Translations under genes and position numbers: made by a program
Assembly: GCA_963708155.1 (NCBI GenBank)
Contig: OY970183.1
Location: 1,054,001-1,118,000, forward strand
DNA length: 64,000 nt
Origin: Methylovirgula sp963708155
Lineage (GTDB): Bacteria; Pseudomonadota; Alphaproteobacteria; Rhizobiales; Beijerinckiaceae
Direction: 5' to 3'
The notes under the pieces: model-generated
The model's database searches: none
The model's input: only the letters and a program-made list of their open reading frames with translations
Told to the model about the DNA's origin: nothing
Shown here: positions 7,813 through 16,570 of the stretch, piece after piece
Position numbering within the stretch: position 1 is the first letter of the stretch
Layout of the letters: each line of letters starts with the position of its first letter

Positions 7813-9945
7813 GTGAGTAGGAATCAGACGTCGAAGCAACCCCCCTCCGACATCGACGCGCAAATCCAGCGTGCATTTGCACTGCATCAGCAGGGAAACC
7901 TCGCGGATGCCGAAAAGATCTACACGGACATCCTTCGAAAGGCGCCAAATCATTTCGGCGCGCTCAGCCTGCTTGGCGCGATTGCCTGCCAGAGCGGAGC
8001 CTACGAGCGCGCCGTGACCTTGCTCTCAAAGGCAACTTCAATAAATCCCAATGTCGCGCCGGCACATTCCAATCTTGCCGTCGCGCTGAGGGAGCTTAAG
8101 CGCTTTAAGGAAGCGCTTATCAGCTGCGACAAAGCCATCGCTTTGAAACCGGATTATGTCGAAGCCTATTACAACCGCGGCCTGACCCTCGAGGAACTCG
8201 GGCGCGTTGAAAATGCGCTTTCCAGCTTCGACAAAGCCCTCAGCCTCAAGCCCAGCCCTGAGGTTTACTACAGCCGCGGTAACGCGCTCAGAGAACTCCG
8301 TCGCTTCCAAGACGCGCTCTTGAGCTACGAAAATGCGATCGCACTCAATCCAACTTTTGCTGAGGCGCATTTCAATCGCGGCAATGCGCTGAAGGAATTG
8401 GGCCGGCCGCAGGAAGCATTGGTCAGCTATGAGCGAGCGATCGCGCTGAAACCCGGTTTTGCCGAAGTTCACCATAATCGAGGGGTCGTTCTCAACGAGC
8501 TGGGTCGGCTCGATGAGTCACTTGTCAGCTACGAAAGGGTCGTTGCTTTACAGCCGGACAACGCGGACGCGTATTTTGAGAGATCCGTCGTCCTTCGTAA
8601 GCTCGGACAGTTGAATCGGGCGCTGGAGAGCTGCGAACGGGCCATCGCGCTAAGGCCTCATTTCCCTGAGGCTTTCTACAATAGGGGGAATATTTTCAGG
8701 GAACTCGACCGTCTCAATGAGGCCTGCGACAGCTTCAGGCATGCGGTTGCCCTGAAGCCGGATTTTGTGGCTGCCTATAACAATATAGGGCTGTCCTTGA
8801 TAGAGCTTGGCCAAACAGGTGAAGCGCAAGAGGCTTTTCGAAAAGCACTCGACATAGAACCGCGCAATGCAACCGCACTTTCCAATTTGTCGCATGCAAA
8901 GAAATTCGCAGCCGGGGATCCGCATCTCGATGTTATGCAGGAGCTATTGGCCAACCCGGAACTGCTGTCGGAAAGCGAACGGATTGAGCTTAATTTCGCT
9001 CTCGGCAAAGTCTACGCCGATCTGAAAGATCATCGCCGTTCGTTTGAGCATCTGCTGGCGGCAAACCGGGCCAAGCGCGCGATCTTCCCTTATGACGAGC
9101 AGGCGGCCTTGGCGACGTTCGATTTGCTCGAAAGGACTTTCACTCGCGAATTGATCAACAGCAAATCGGGCTCCGGAGATCCGTCACGACAGCCGATATT
9201 CATCCTCGGAATGCCGCGCTCGGGGACGACGCTCGTCGAACAAATTCTTGCAAGCCACCCGGAAGTTTACGGTGCCGGCGAATCCGACGCGCTTCAGCGC
9301 ACCGTCCAGGCGATGTATCGAGCGGACGGGGCGACTGTCCCCTATCCTTACTTTGTGCCGGCCCTGGATTCGTTTGCGCTGGCGGGTCTTGGCGCCCGTT
9401 ATCTCGCTGCCATAAACGAGGGTGGACCGAAGAATAAGCGCATATCCGACAAAATGCTGGCGAACTCCATGTTCGTCGGCTTGATTCATCTGATACTTCC
9501 GAATGCCAAGATCATTCACTCGATCCGCGACCCCATCGATAATTGCATTTCATGTTTTTCGATACTCTTCACGAAGGGACAGAATTTTGCTTACGACCTC
9601 AGCGAGCTTGGCCGCTATTATAAAGGTTATGAGCGGCTGATGGCACACTGGCATGATGTGCTTCCGCAGGGCCGGATTCTCGACGTCAAATACGAAGACG
9701 TTGTCGCGGATGTTGAAACGCAGGCACGGCGAATCCTCGCGTACTGCGAGCTTCCATGGGACGATCGCTGCTTGTCCTTCTATGAGACGGAACGGCCTGT
9801 GCGCACCGCCAGTATGACGCAGGTGCGCCAGCCAATTTATCAACGCTCGATTGGGCGCTGGCGCGTTTACCAGGAGTTCATCGGTCCGCTGCTCGAGGCA
9901 TTAGGCGAACCATCCGACGAGGAGCACATCGCCGACGTCCCGTGA
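7813..9945 (+). CDS. TPR-repeat sulfotransferase
   Basis: 710-residue protein. Residues about 20-370 are roughly ten tandem tetratricopeptide repeats (recurring N.G..L.ELGR..EAL.S...AIALKP). From about 455 a sulfotransferase domain follows, with the 5'-phosphosulfate loop FILGMPRSGTTLVEQILASH and the 3'-phosphate motif KIIHSIRDPIDNCISCF that bind PAPS. GTG start with GGGAGGA upstream. Such TPR-sulfotransferases are common in alphaproteobacteria and probably sulfate a protein, glycan or lipid; the acceptor is unknown. Codon use is slightly more AT-rich than in its neighbours. The following gene is convergent. Confidence 0.88.
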   Translation: MSRNQTSKQPPSDIDAQIQRAFALHQQGNLADAEKIYTDILRKAPNHFGALSLLGAIACQSGAYERAVTLLSKATSINPNVAPAHSNLAVALRELKRFKEALISCDKAIALKPDYVEAYYNRGLTLEELGRVENALSSFDKALSLKPSPEVYYSRGNALRELRRFQDALLSYENAIALNPTFAEAHFNRGNALKELGRPQEALVSYERAIALKPGFAEVHHNRGVVLNELGRLDESLVSYERVVALQPDNADAYFERSVVLRKLGQLNRALESCERAIALRPHFPEAFYNRGNIFRELDRLNEACDSFRHAVALKPDFVAAYNNIGLSLIELGQTGEAQEAFRKALDIEPRNATALSNLSHAKKFAAGDPHLDVMQELLANPELLSESERIELNFALGKVYADLKDHRRSFEHLLAANRAKRAIFPYDEQAALATFDLLERTFTRELINSKSGSGDPSRQPIFILGMPRSGTTLVEQILASHPEVYGAGESDALQRTVQAMYRADGATVPYPYFVPALDSFALAGLGARYLAAINEGGPKNKRISDKMLANSMFVGLIHLILPNAKIIHSIRDPIDNCISCFSILFTKGQNFAYDLSELGRYYKGYERLMAHWHDVLPQGRILDVKYEDVVADVETQARRILAYCELPWDDRCLSFYETERPVRTASMTQVRQPIYQRSIGRWRVYQEFIGPLLEALGEPSDEEHIADVP

Positions 9946-9999
9946 CGCTTCGGCGCCTTTCGGTCGTCCGTCCTATTTTCGCGGTCATTCGCGTCTGCG

Positions 10000-11811
10000 C
10001 TAACCCTCGCCCTGCCAGCGTTCGCCGGCAAGATCGCTGCGGGCGCGCTCGAGTTCCTCGGTATAGCGGCGCAGCACATGCGCCTCGGTGAGCAAGCCGA
10101 TCGGCTTCAGGCTCACAAGGTCATCGACGACGACCAGGGCTTCGCTCTCCGATGTCTCGAAGAGGTCGGCCGCTTCCTTGATATTCAGTTCCGGCCGCAG
10201 CACGGTTTTCGATGCGCGGAAGAGTTGCGCAAGCGGCATTGGCGCTGCGGTGCTCCCGGCGGTGGCGAGATGCGCGTCGGCGACGGAAATCAGCCCGGCA
10301 TAACGACCCTGCAAATCGACAGCGGCCACCCAACTCGTCACGCCGAGCGGAAATTCCGCGTTGAAATCGGCAAGGCTGCGGTCGGCGGGCGTCACACGCA
10401 GGTCAAGGCGCATCAACCTGCCAACCGTCAACGACCGCATCCAGCCGATATCCTGCGCGCTGCGGATCAATTCGCCGCGCAGATGCAGCCGCCAGGTCGC
10501 GAAGGAATAGCCGAAGGTCCGGCGGACGACGACGGAAACGAGCGTCGCGGCCATCAGGATGACGAGCGCGAGCGGAAAATCGCCGGTCGTCTCCAGCGCC
10601 AGAAAGCTCATGGTCAGCGGCGCGCCGATGATCGCGACGGCGAGCGCCGCCATGCCGACGAGAATATAAAGGGTAGCGTCCGGCGCTGCGCCCGCCACGA
10701 GCAGCGGCAGAGCCCCGCAGAAAACCTTGCCCATCAGGCCGCCGAGATAGAGCGAGGCGAAAAAAAGGCCGCCGCGGAAGCCCGAGCCAATCGATATCGC
10801 CGAAGCGATGGATTTCAGCGCCACGATCGCGACGAAGGTCGCGACACCGGCGCCGGCGCCACGAAAGAGTGCCGCGAGGCCGCCGTGGCCCGACGCCAGC
10901 ACATGCGGCGTCAGCAGCGCCAGGGCGCCGACGAGAAGACCACCGGCAATGGGCTGCAGCGCGACGGGGAGACGGCTTCGCTTGAAGATCGCTTCCACAA
11001 AGGTGACGCCGCGCATGATGGCAATGCCGACGGCGGCGCAGGCGAGCGTCAGCACGAGGAGCGTGGCGAAATCGAGCGGCGCGATCCGCCGCGCCAGCGT
11101 GAAATGGCCGACGAAATTGGCGTCGATGCCGAGCGCGCGCGAGGCGAAGACGGCGCTGATCGCCGCGGCGATAACCGGCGCGAGGCCGAAGGACGTATAC
11201 GTCCCGATGATAAGCTCGAAGGCGTAGAAGGCGCCCGTCAGCGGCGCCTGAAAGGCGGCGGCGATGGCGCCCGCGGCGCCGCAGCCGACGAGGGCGCGCA
11301 TGTCCGCGCGGCGCATTTTGAATAAGCTGCCCAGCGTCGAGCCGAATCCCGCGCCGATCTGCGTATAGCCCGCCTCGAGCCCGACCGAGGCGCCGAAGCC
11401 GCAGGAGACGATGGTTTGCAGGGCGATGAGAATGCTGTCGATGATCGACATACGCCCGCCCCGCAACGCATTGGCCTCGATGGCGTCGACCGGCCGGCGC
11501 GGCCGCCAACGTTTGATGAAAATCCCGGTGAGGCCGAGGAGCGCGCCGCCGAGCGCCGGCACCAGAGCAAAATAGGGCGAGCGCAATTCTTCCGCGCCGC
11601 TGAGGCGGGAATCGCCGGGAAGAGCAAAACAATAATGATGGATCAGTTGGACGGCGTCGGACGTCAGGGCGACGAAGACGGCCGCGGCGACGCCGGTCGC
11701 AACCGCCAGAAGGATGAGCGCCAGTTCGCTTCGCCGCGCCAGAGCGCGCCAGCGCGCGACGGCATGAGCCGGTTCGGCTTTTTCCTCGGAGGCTGTAACG
11801 GCAAGGTTCAT
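10000..11811 (-). CDS. ClC-family chloride channel/transporter with C-terminal CBS region
   Basis: About 603 residues with many membrane helices typical of ClC proteins. The selectivity motif around the gating glutamate reads GASVGLEAGYTQIGAG (canonical GREGP, here GLEAG: Glu kept, Pro lost). GSGFRGGLFFASLYLGG corresponds to the GxFxP filter region. The C-terminal about 130 residues resemble CBS domains (VLRPELNIKEAADLFETSESEALVVVDD). The kept gating Glu is compatible with proton-coupled chloride exchange. Start at 11811 is chosen because GGGGAAGGCG precedes this ATG; an upstream ATG at 11838 has no such site. Confidence 0.87.
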   Translation of the reverse strand: MNLAVTASEEKAEPAHAVARWRALARRSELALILLAVATGVAAAVFVALTSDAVQLIHHYCFALPGDSRLSGAEELRSPYFALVPALGGALLGLTGIFIKRWRPRRPVDAIEANALRGGRMSIIDSILIALQTIVSCGFGASVGLEAGYTQIGAGFGSTLGSLFKMRRADMRALVGCGAAGAIAAAFQAPLTGAFYAFELIIGTYTSFGLAPVIAAAISAVFASRALGIDANFVGHFTLARRIAPLDFATLLVLTLACAAVGIAIMRGVTFVEAIFKRSRLPVALQPIAGGLLVGALALLTPHVLASGHGGLAALFRGAGAGVATFVAIVALKSIASAISIGSGFRGGLFFASLYLGGLMGKVFCGALPLLVAGAAPDATLYILVGMAALAVAIIGAPLTMSFLALETTGDFPLALVILMAATLVSVVVRRTFGYSFATWRLHLRGELIRSAQDIGWMRSLTVGRLMRLDLRVTPADRSLADFNAEFPLGVTSWVAAVDLQGRYAGLISVADAHLATAGSTAAPMPLAQLFRASKTVLRPELNIKEAADLFETSESEALVVVDDLVSLKPIGLLTEAHVLRRYTEELERARSDLAGERWQGEG

Positions 11812-11977
11812 CGCCTTCCCCGTTAGAGCAAAATGCAAAAAAGCGGGTGAGGGTTTTTCAACGCAATCACGTTCACGCCGGTTGCGCAGACGTGTCCGCT
11901 GATCCCGCTCTAGCCTATCCGAACCGACCGCGCCATAGGACGCCTGCGCAGCACGAAGGTGATTGCTGCCGCGGCCT

Positions 11978-12442
11978 TTACGCGGCTTCGCTCGCGGTGG
12001 GCGGCAGGACGTGATCGAGAGCGATCCAGCTGATCATGCGGCCGTCGATGGCGAGGACGCCGCGGGTGAATGATCGCGCCATCTCGGAGGCGACATCCGG
12101 CGTCGGCTGGATGTCCGATTCGGCGACCGTCAGAATATCGAGCACCGCATCGACGAGAAGTCCGACAACCTGGCGCTCGACCTGAACGACCATGATGACA
12201 TGGCGCACGGTCGGGTCTGTCGCGGGAAAACCGAGCCGCGCCGCAAGATCGACGATCGGCAGAACCGCGCCGCGCAGATTGATGACGCCGCGCACGAAAC
12301 TCGGCGCCCGCGGCAGAACGGTCGCCGGGGTGAAGCCGCGGATCTCGCGCACCGACATGATGTCCACGCAGAATTCCTGGGCACCGATGCGAAAGGCAAT
12401 CAGCTCACGCCTTTGAGTTTTGTCAACCTGCGGCTCGTTCAT
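11978..12442 (-). CDS. cheW: CheW-like chemotaxis coupling protein
   Basis: 154-residue CheW domain protein: RRELIAFRIGAQEFCVDIMSVREIRG, RAPSFVRGVINLRGAVLPIVDL and the C-terminal ...LAIDGRMISWIALDHVL. CheW bridges chemoreceptors and the CheA kinase. No other chemotaxis genes are nearby, so it is an orphan here. ATG 12442 is preferred; GTG 12448, three codons upstream, is possible. The frame stays open far upstream, but the preceding residues are low-complexity shadow. Confidence 0.88.
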   Translation of the reverse strand: MNEPQVDKTQRRELIAFRIGAQEFCVDIMSVREIRGFTPATVLPRAPSFVRGVINLRGAVLPIVDLAARLGFPATDPTVRHVIMVVQVERQVVGLLVDAVLDILTVAESDIQPTPDVASEMARSFTRGVLAIDGRMISWIALDHVLPPTASEAA

Positions 12443-12629
12443 GGCAATCACCAACGAAATGCGCCCGCCTTGCTGATCGGCGCGGGCTTCAATTGGTAAA
12501 ATTGGCAGAAACTGATGAACAAGTCGTAGTGGCGGGCGGCTCCGCGCGCGGGCGGGCGGGGGAAGCGGGCGCTGGATTGATCGGGAAAACTGTCGCAAGC
12601 TCCGGTGGTCTTCCAGCCCAGGCGCTTTC

Positions 12630-13217
12630 GTGTCCGCACGGCCCGGCATTTTCGTCTGTCTCGTCGGCCCGAGCGGCGCCGGTAAGGACACGTTGCTGCG
12701 GCTCGTGCGCGAAAAGCTGGCGGCCGAACCGGGCTTCAGCTTTCCCGGCCGCGGCGTCACCCGGCCGCCCTCCGCGCATGAAGAGCATGCGGAACTCAGC
12801 GAAGAGAGCTTCGCCGAAGGGCTCCGCGATGGCCGATTCGCGCTGGCCTGGCGGGCGCACGGGCTCGGCTATGCGATCGGCCGCGACGTCCTGCTGGCGC
12901 TCGCCGCCGGAGATGTCGTGATCTGCAACGTCTCGCGCGAGGCGATCGCTGAAGCGCGGCGCAACCTTCCGCGCATTGCGGTCGTGCTGGTTACGGCGCC
13001 CGACACCGAACTCGCCTTGCGGCTCGCCGCGCGCGGCCGCGAAACACCCGCCGACATCGACGAAAGGCTGGCGCGCAACCGCGAGGTCTTCAAACATTTC
13101 GTCGCGGATTACGCGGTCGATAATTCCGGACCTCTGCCTGCGGCAGCAGAAAAGCTCGTAGAGATTCTCCGGGCCCTGCGAGATTCGGCCGTTACGGAAG
13201 CGGCTCCTGCCAGATAG
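12630..13217 (+). CDS. phnN: PhnN-like ribose 1,5-bisphosphokinase
   Basis: 195-residue P-loop kinase with Walker A GPSGAGKDTL near the N terminus and guanylate-kinase-like sequence following (PGRGVTRPP, the region matching the GMP-binding loop). PhnN makes 5-phosphoribosyl 1-diphosphate from ribose 1,5-bisphosphate in phosphonate breakdown. No phn genes adjoin it, so it stands alone. GTG start. A divergent CheW gene lies 187 bases away. Confidence 0.82.
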   Translation: MSARPGIFVCLVGPSGAGKDTLLRLVREKLAAEPGFSFPGRGVTRPPSAHEEHAELSEESFAEGLRDGRFALAWRAHGLGYAIGRDVLLALAAGDVVICNVSREAIAEARRNLPRIAVVLVTAPDTELALRLAARGRETPADIDERLARNREVFKHFVADYAVDNSGPLPAAAEKLVEILRALRDSAVTEAAPAR

Positions 13218-13325
13218 CAGAAAACCCATAGAAATCCGTGCATTAAATCATTCCGCTGCCCGCGGTTTCCGGCAACGCACGGACAAATTGCGTGTTTACA
13301 TATAAATTCTATCGAAATAATGTAC

Positions 13326-13331
13326 TATAAT
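13326..13331 (+). promoter_or_regulatory. Possible -10 of the YeiH-type transporter gene
   Basis: TATAAT in an unusually AT-rich tract (about 13281-13335), 25 bases before the start codon; no clear -35 at 17-bp spacing. The AT-rich tract could also hold an activator site. Confidence 0.35.
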
Positions 13332-13356
13332 CATTCGGCAGGGGAGCTCGGATACA

Positions 13357-14829
13357 ATGACAGATACAACAGCCTCGCATGTTGAAAGCGCGGCGGTACA
13401 TCTCAGCGAAGACTGGGTGTCCGCCATTATCGGGGGCGCCATTTTCGTCCTCGCTTTGCTCGGCTTGAGCGGCGTCGACCTCCTCGGCTGGGCCGCGACC
13501 ACGAAAATCTGGACCGTGCCCAGCGCGGCCCTCGTGCCGATCGGCAAATCCTATGCGGCGTTAGGCGGCTTGCCGGCGCTGGTTTTGACCTATCTGGCCT
13601 TTCTCGGCGTCCTGACCGGCGCCGCCGCCGTGCTCGGCGCCAACGCCCGCCGCTTCGCGCTGGCCTTCTCTGCCGTCTTCTGGCTGGGCTATATCGCCTG
13701 GATCATCGGCAGCTACGCCCATTTCGCCGCGGCGACGCCGGCGGATATCGCCAAAACGGGAGTGAGCTGGTCGCTGCGCCTGACGCCGGAAGGCGGCCTC
13801 ATCCTCGCCCTCGTCGCCGGCCTGATCGTCGGCAATTTCTTTCCGACCTTCGCCACTTGGCTGAGCGAGGCGATCCGTCCGGAATTCTACGTGAAGACGG
13901 CCATCGTCATCCTCGGCGGCGCAATCGCCATCACGGTCGCGGGCAAACTCAATCTGGCGTCGTCCGTTTTCCTGCGTTCGCTCGCGGCGATCGTCGAGGC
14001 CTATCTGATCTATTGGCCGGTCGTTTATTACATCTCGCGCAAATATTTCGGCTTCTCGCGCGAGGCGGCGGTGCCGCTTGCCTCAGGCATTTCAATCTGC
14101 GGCGTCGCCGCGGCGATCGCCACCGGAAGCGCCATCCGCGCCCGCCCCCAAGTCGCCGTGCTGGTCTCCTCGCTCGTCGTCGTCTTCGCGGTGGTCGAAC
14201 TTTTGCTGCTGCCGTTCCTCGCCAATACCTTCCTGGCGCACGAGCCGCTGGTCGCAGCGAGCTGGCTGGGCCTGGCGGTGAAGACCGACGGCGCGGCGGT
14301 GGCCGCCGGCGGCATCGCCGAATCGCTGATCTCGGCGAAAAACGCCGCGGCGGGCATCCACTATGCCCCGGGCTGGATTCTCGGCACCACGACGACGATC
14401 AAGGTCTTCATAGATGTCTTCATCGGCATCTGGGCCTTCATCCTCGCCCATGTCTGGACGACCTATGTCAACCCGACGACGCCGGGCGGCAAGGCCAAGC
14501 TTTCGGAGATCTGGGAGCGCTTTCCCAAGTTCATCCTCGGTTTCGTCCTCACCTTCATCCTCGGCCTCGTCGTGGCGCTCAGCCTCGGTAAGGGGCAGGC
14601 TCTGGCGCTGAAAGCCGTCGCCGACGAGGCCACCGTCTTCCGCGTCCTGTTCTTCGTCCTGACCTTTTTCTCGATCGGTGTGCTGTCCAACTTCCGTCGC
14701 CTCTGGGCGGATGGGCTGGGCAAGCTCGCCGCCGTCTACGTCGTCAGTCTGTTCGGCTTCGTCATCTGGGTCGGCCTGCTCATTTCGTGGCTGTTCTTCC
14801 ACGGCGTGAAGCCGCCTCTGGCCGGCTGA
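13357..14829 (+). CDS. YeiH/UPF0324-family putative sulfate exporter
   Basis: 490-residue polytopic membrane protein with about 12 helices. Family-type segments include GLILALVAGLIVGNFFP, KTAIVILGGAIAITVAGKLN, SGISICGVAAAIATGSAI and AGIAESLISAKNAAAG-like sequence (seen as AGGIAESLISAKNAA). The family is annotated as putative sulfate/sulfite exporters (YeiH in E. coli), with little biochemical proof. It is longer than the usual 340-360 residues because of an N-terminal extension and a C-terminal loop. ATG with GGGGAG upstream. Followed after 26 bases by a tiny membrane protein gene, likely co-transcribed. Confidence 0.82.
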   Translation: MTDTTASHVESAAVHLSEDWVSAIIGGAIFVLALLGLSGVDLLGWAATTKIWTVPSAALVPIGKSYAALGGLPALVLTYLAFLGVLTGAAAVLGANARRFALAFSAVFWLGYIAWIIGSYAHFAAATPADIAKTGVSWSLRLTPEGGLILALVAGLIVGNFFPTFATWLSEAIRPEFYVKTAIVILGGAIAITVAGKLNLASSVFLRSLAAIVEAYLIYWPVVYYISRKYFGFSREAAVPLASGISICGVAAAIATGSAIRARPQVAVLVSSLVVVFAVVELLLLPFLANTFLAHEPLVAASWLGLAVKTDGAAVAAGGIAESLISAKNAAAGIHYAPGWILGTTTTIKVFIDVFIGIWAFILAHVWTTYVNPTTPGGKAKLSEIWERFPKFILGFVLTFILGLVVALSLGKGQALALKAVADEATVFRVLFFVLTFFSIGVLSNFRRLWADGLGKLAAVYVVSLFGFVIWVGLLISWLFFHGVKPPLAG

Positions 14830-14855
14830 TTCCTTCAACTTCTCAGGAGAGCGAA

Positions 14856-15005
14856 ATGTCCCAACTTGATCTGAAGGCCGAAGTTCAGGGCGGCCAGCCC
14901 GAGCCGCTTCTGCCGATCGAAAAAAAGCTGATCGGCATCAGCCTCGGACTCGGCATAGCCCTATTGGCAATTCTGATCGTCGTTAACGCCCTCGGCGTGC
15001 TTTAG
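14856..15005 (+). CDS. 49-residue single-pass membrane protein
   Basis: Short gene with AGGAGA upstream of ATG: a polar N-terminal half (SQLDLKAEVQGGQPEPLLP) followed by one membrane helix (LIGISLGLGIALLAILIVV). It begins 26 bases after the YeiH-type gene and ends just before a hairpin, so it is probably the second gene of that operon and may be a small accessory subunit. No known family recognised. Confidence 0.65.
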   Translation: MSQLDLKAEVQGGQPEPLLPIEKKLIGISLGLGIALLAILIVVNALGVL

Positions 15006-15032
15006 AAGCACTGAAAAGCGCGGACCATCACG

Positions 15033-15067
15033 CGGCCGGAGACGACTCAATCCGTCATCTCCGGCCG
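15033..15067 (+). terminator. Hairpin after YeiH-type operon
   Basis: Perfect 10-bp stem CGGCCGGAGA / TCTCCGGCCG with a 15-base loop, 28 bases after the small membrane gene. There is no T-tract, so it may be a terminator or an RNA-stabilising hairpin. Confidence 0.5.
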
Positions 15068-15263
15068 TACTGTCATCCGGACGACACGCAAGCACAAAAT
15101 CTGCGGCGACGCGTTTCGGACAAGTGCGAAAATCCGGCCCGGCGCTCCCTTCAAATCCGTGTAAATTCAACTTGACATTTCGTGTCCGCCGCACGCGGTG
15201 GACGACGCATACCGACAAGAAGAAGTTCTTGCAGGCGGAGGCGAAGCGGGCCTAACATTGCGC

Positions 15264-15770
15264 ATGGCCGAGACGCTGATCACCATCCGCGACGCGCGCG
15301 AAAGAGATGCCGAGGCAATTGCCGAAGTGCATGATGCGGCGTGGCGGCATGCGTATCGTGGCATCATTCCCGGCCGTGAACTTGAGCGGATGATCGCGCG
15401 GCGCGGGCCGAGCTGGTGGCGCTCCGCCATTCAGCGGCGTTCGCGCCTTGTCGTGCTCGATTTCGATGATGCGATCGGCGGCTATGCGAGCTATGGCCGC
15501 AACCGTGTGCCGGCGATGAATTTCGGCGGCGAGATTTTCGAGCTTTACATCGCTCCGGAATTCCAGGGCCTCGGCTTCGGCAAAAGGCTGTTCAGCGCCG
15601 CTCGAAAGGATCTTGCCGAACACGGCTATGCCTCGTTCCTGGTCTGGGCGCTGGCGGACAATGAGCCGGCGCTCGATTTCTACACCCGGCTGGGCGGCAA
15701 GGTCGTGCGCCGCGCCTATGAGCGCTTCGGCAGCGAGCAACGCGAGCGCGTCGCCTTCGCTTTTCAATAG
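15264..15770 (+). CDS. GNAT-family N-acetyltransferase
   Basis: About 168 residues with the GNAT core: ITIRDARERDAEAIAEVH (beta1-alpha1), EIFELYIAPEFQGLGFGKRLF holding the acetyl-CoA loop (Q-x-x-G-x-G), and a C-terminal ADNEPALDFYTRLGGKVV motif. Acetylates an unknown amine. Start at ATG 15264 is preferred; the frame is open from 15198 but the extra residues do not look like the family. Confidence 0.85.
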   Translation: MAETLITIRDARERDAEAIAEVHDAAWRHAYRGIIPGRELERMIARRGPSWWRSAIQRRSRLVVLDFDDAIGGYASYGRNRVPAMNFGGEIFELYIAPEFQGLGFGKRLFSAARKDLAEHGYASFLVWALADNEPALDFYTRLGGKVVRRAYERFGSEQRERVAFAFQ

Positions 15771-15786
15771 CGGCGCAATCGGCTAC

Positions 15787-15837
15787 TAGAGCGTTGTCCG
15801 GGAAAAGACGCATGGCTTTTCCGCGGAAAACACGCCC
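15787..15837. repeat. TAGAGCG...AACACGCCC repeat, copy 1
   Basis: Begins TAGAGCGTTGTCC and ends GGAAAACACGCCC, with an internal hairpin GGAAAAG/CTTTTCC (15801-15822). A related element with the same ends lies at 18582-18623. Confidence 0.45.
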
Positions 15838-15948
15838 TAACACCATGAGTTGGCGCGGCCTTTTCTCGTCCAGATAGCCATCTGGACGGCGACGCGCCGC
15901 CAGCGTCTCATCGCAGACGTGCATTTCCAAGATTTATAGGACCGAACA

Positions 15949-16485
15949 ATGAATCTCGATGCCGTTCCTCCCGGCAAGAATCCGCCCGACGAGGTCAATG
16001 TCGTCATCGAAGTCCCGATCGGCGGCGAACCGATCAAATATGAGATGGACAAGAGCTCCGGCGCCCTCTTCGTCGACCGCTTCCTCTATACGGCGATGCG
16101 CTACCCCGGCAATTACGGCTTCATCCCGCACACCTTGTCGGAAGACGGCGACCCCTGTGACGTCGTCGTCGTCAATACGCGCGCCATCGTTCCTGGCGCG
16201 GTGATGAATTGCCGGGTCGTCGGCGTGCTGCTGATGCAGGACGAGCACGGCGGCGACGAGAAGATCATCGCCGTGCCGTCGCAAAAGCTCACCGCACGCT
16301 ACGAGAAGATCCAAAATTACACCGATCTGCCGCAGATCACGATCGATCAGGTCGAGCATTTTTTCCGCCACTACAAGGATCTCGAACCCGGCAAATGGGT
16401 GAAGATTCTGCGCTGGGGCGACGCCGCCGAGGGCCGGTCGCTCGTCACCGCCGGTCTTGAGCGGGCGAAGGCGGCAAAGGCGTAA
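15949..16485 (+). CDS. ppa: Inorganic pyrophosphatase
   Basis: Family I soluble pyrophosphatase of 178 residues, hydrolysing PPi to phosphate in the cytoplasm. Visible landmarks: VVIEVPIGGEPIKYEMDK at the N terminus, NYGFIPHTL and the signature DGDPCDVVV with metal-binding aspartates, then KWVKILRWGD. Full length for the bacterial family. A hairpin GTCCAGAT-AGCC-ATCTGGAC lies in its leader around 15871-15890. A palindromic repeat follows the stop. Confidence 0.96.
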   Translation: MNLDAVPPGKNPPDEVNVVIEVPIGGEPIKYEMDKSSGALFVDRFLYTAMRYPGNYGFIPHTLSEDGDPCDVVVVNTRAIVPGAVMNCRVVGVLLMQDEHGGDEKIIAVPSQKLTARYEKIQNYTDLPQITIDQVEHFFRHYKDLEPGKWVKILRWGDAAEGRSLVTAGLERAKAAKA

Positions 16486-16490
16486 TAATC

Positions 16491-16563
16491 GTCATTGCGA
16501 GGCGCGCAAGCGACGAGGCAATCCAGCCATTGCTCTGGATTGCTTCGCTTCGCTCGCAATGAC
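16491..16563. repeat. Palindromic interspersed repeat, copy 2
   Basis: Arm GTCATTGCGAGG...GAGGCAATCCAG and return arm CTGGATTGCTTCGCTTCGCTCGCAATGAC; folds into one long hairpin. Related to 5576-5652. It lies between the convergent ppa and metW genes, where it may serve as a bidirectional terminator. Confidence 0.8.
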
Positions 16564-16570
16564 GCAGGCG

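Noticed and set aside
12443..12760. N-terminal extension of the CheW frame
   Set aside because: Residues before ATG 12442 are low-complexity and overlap the divergent phnN start.
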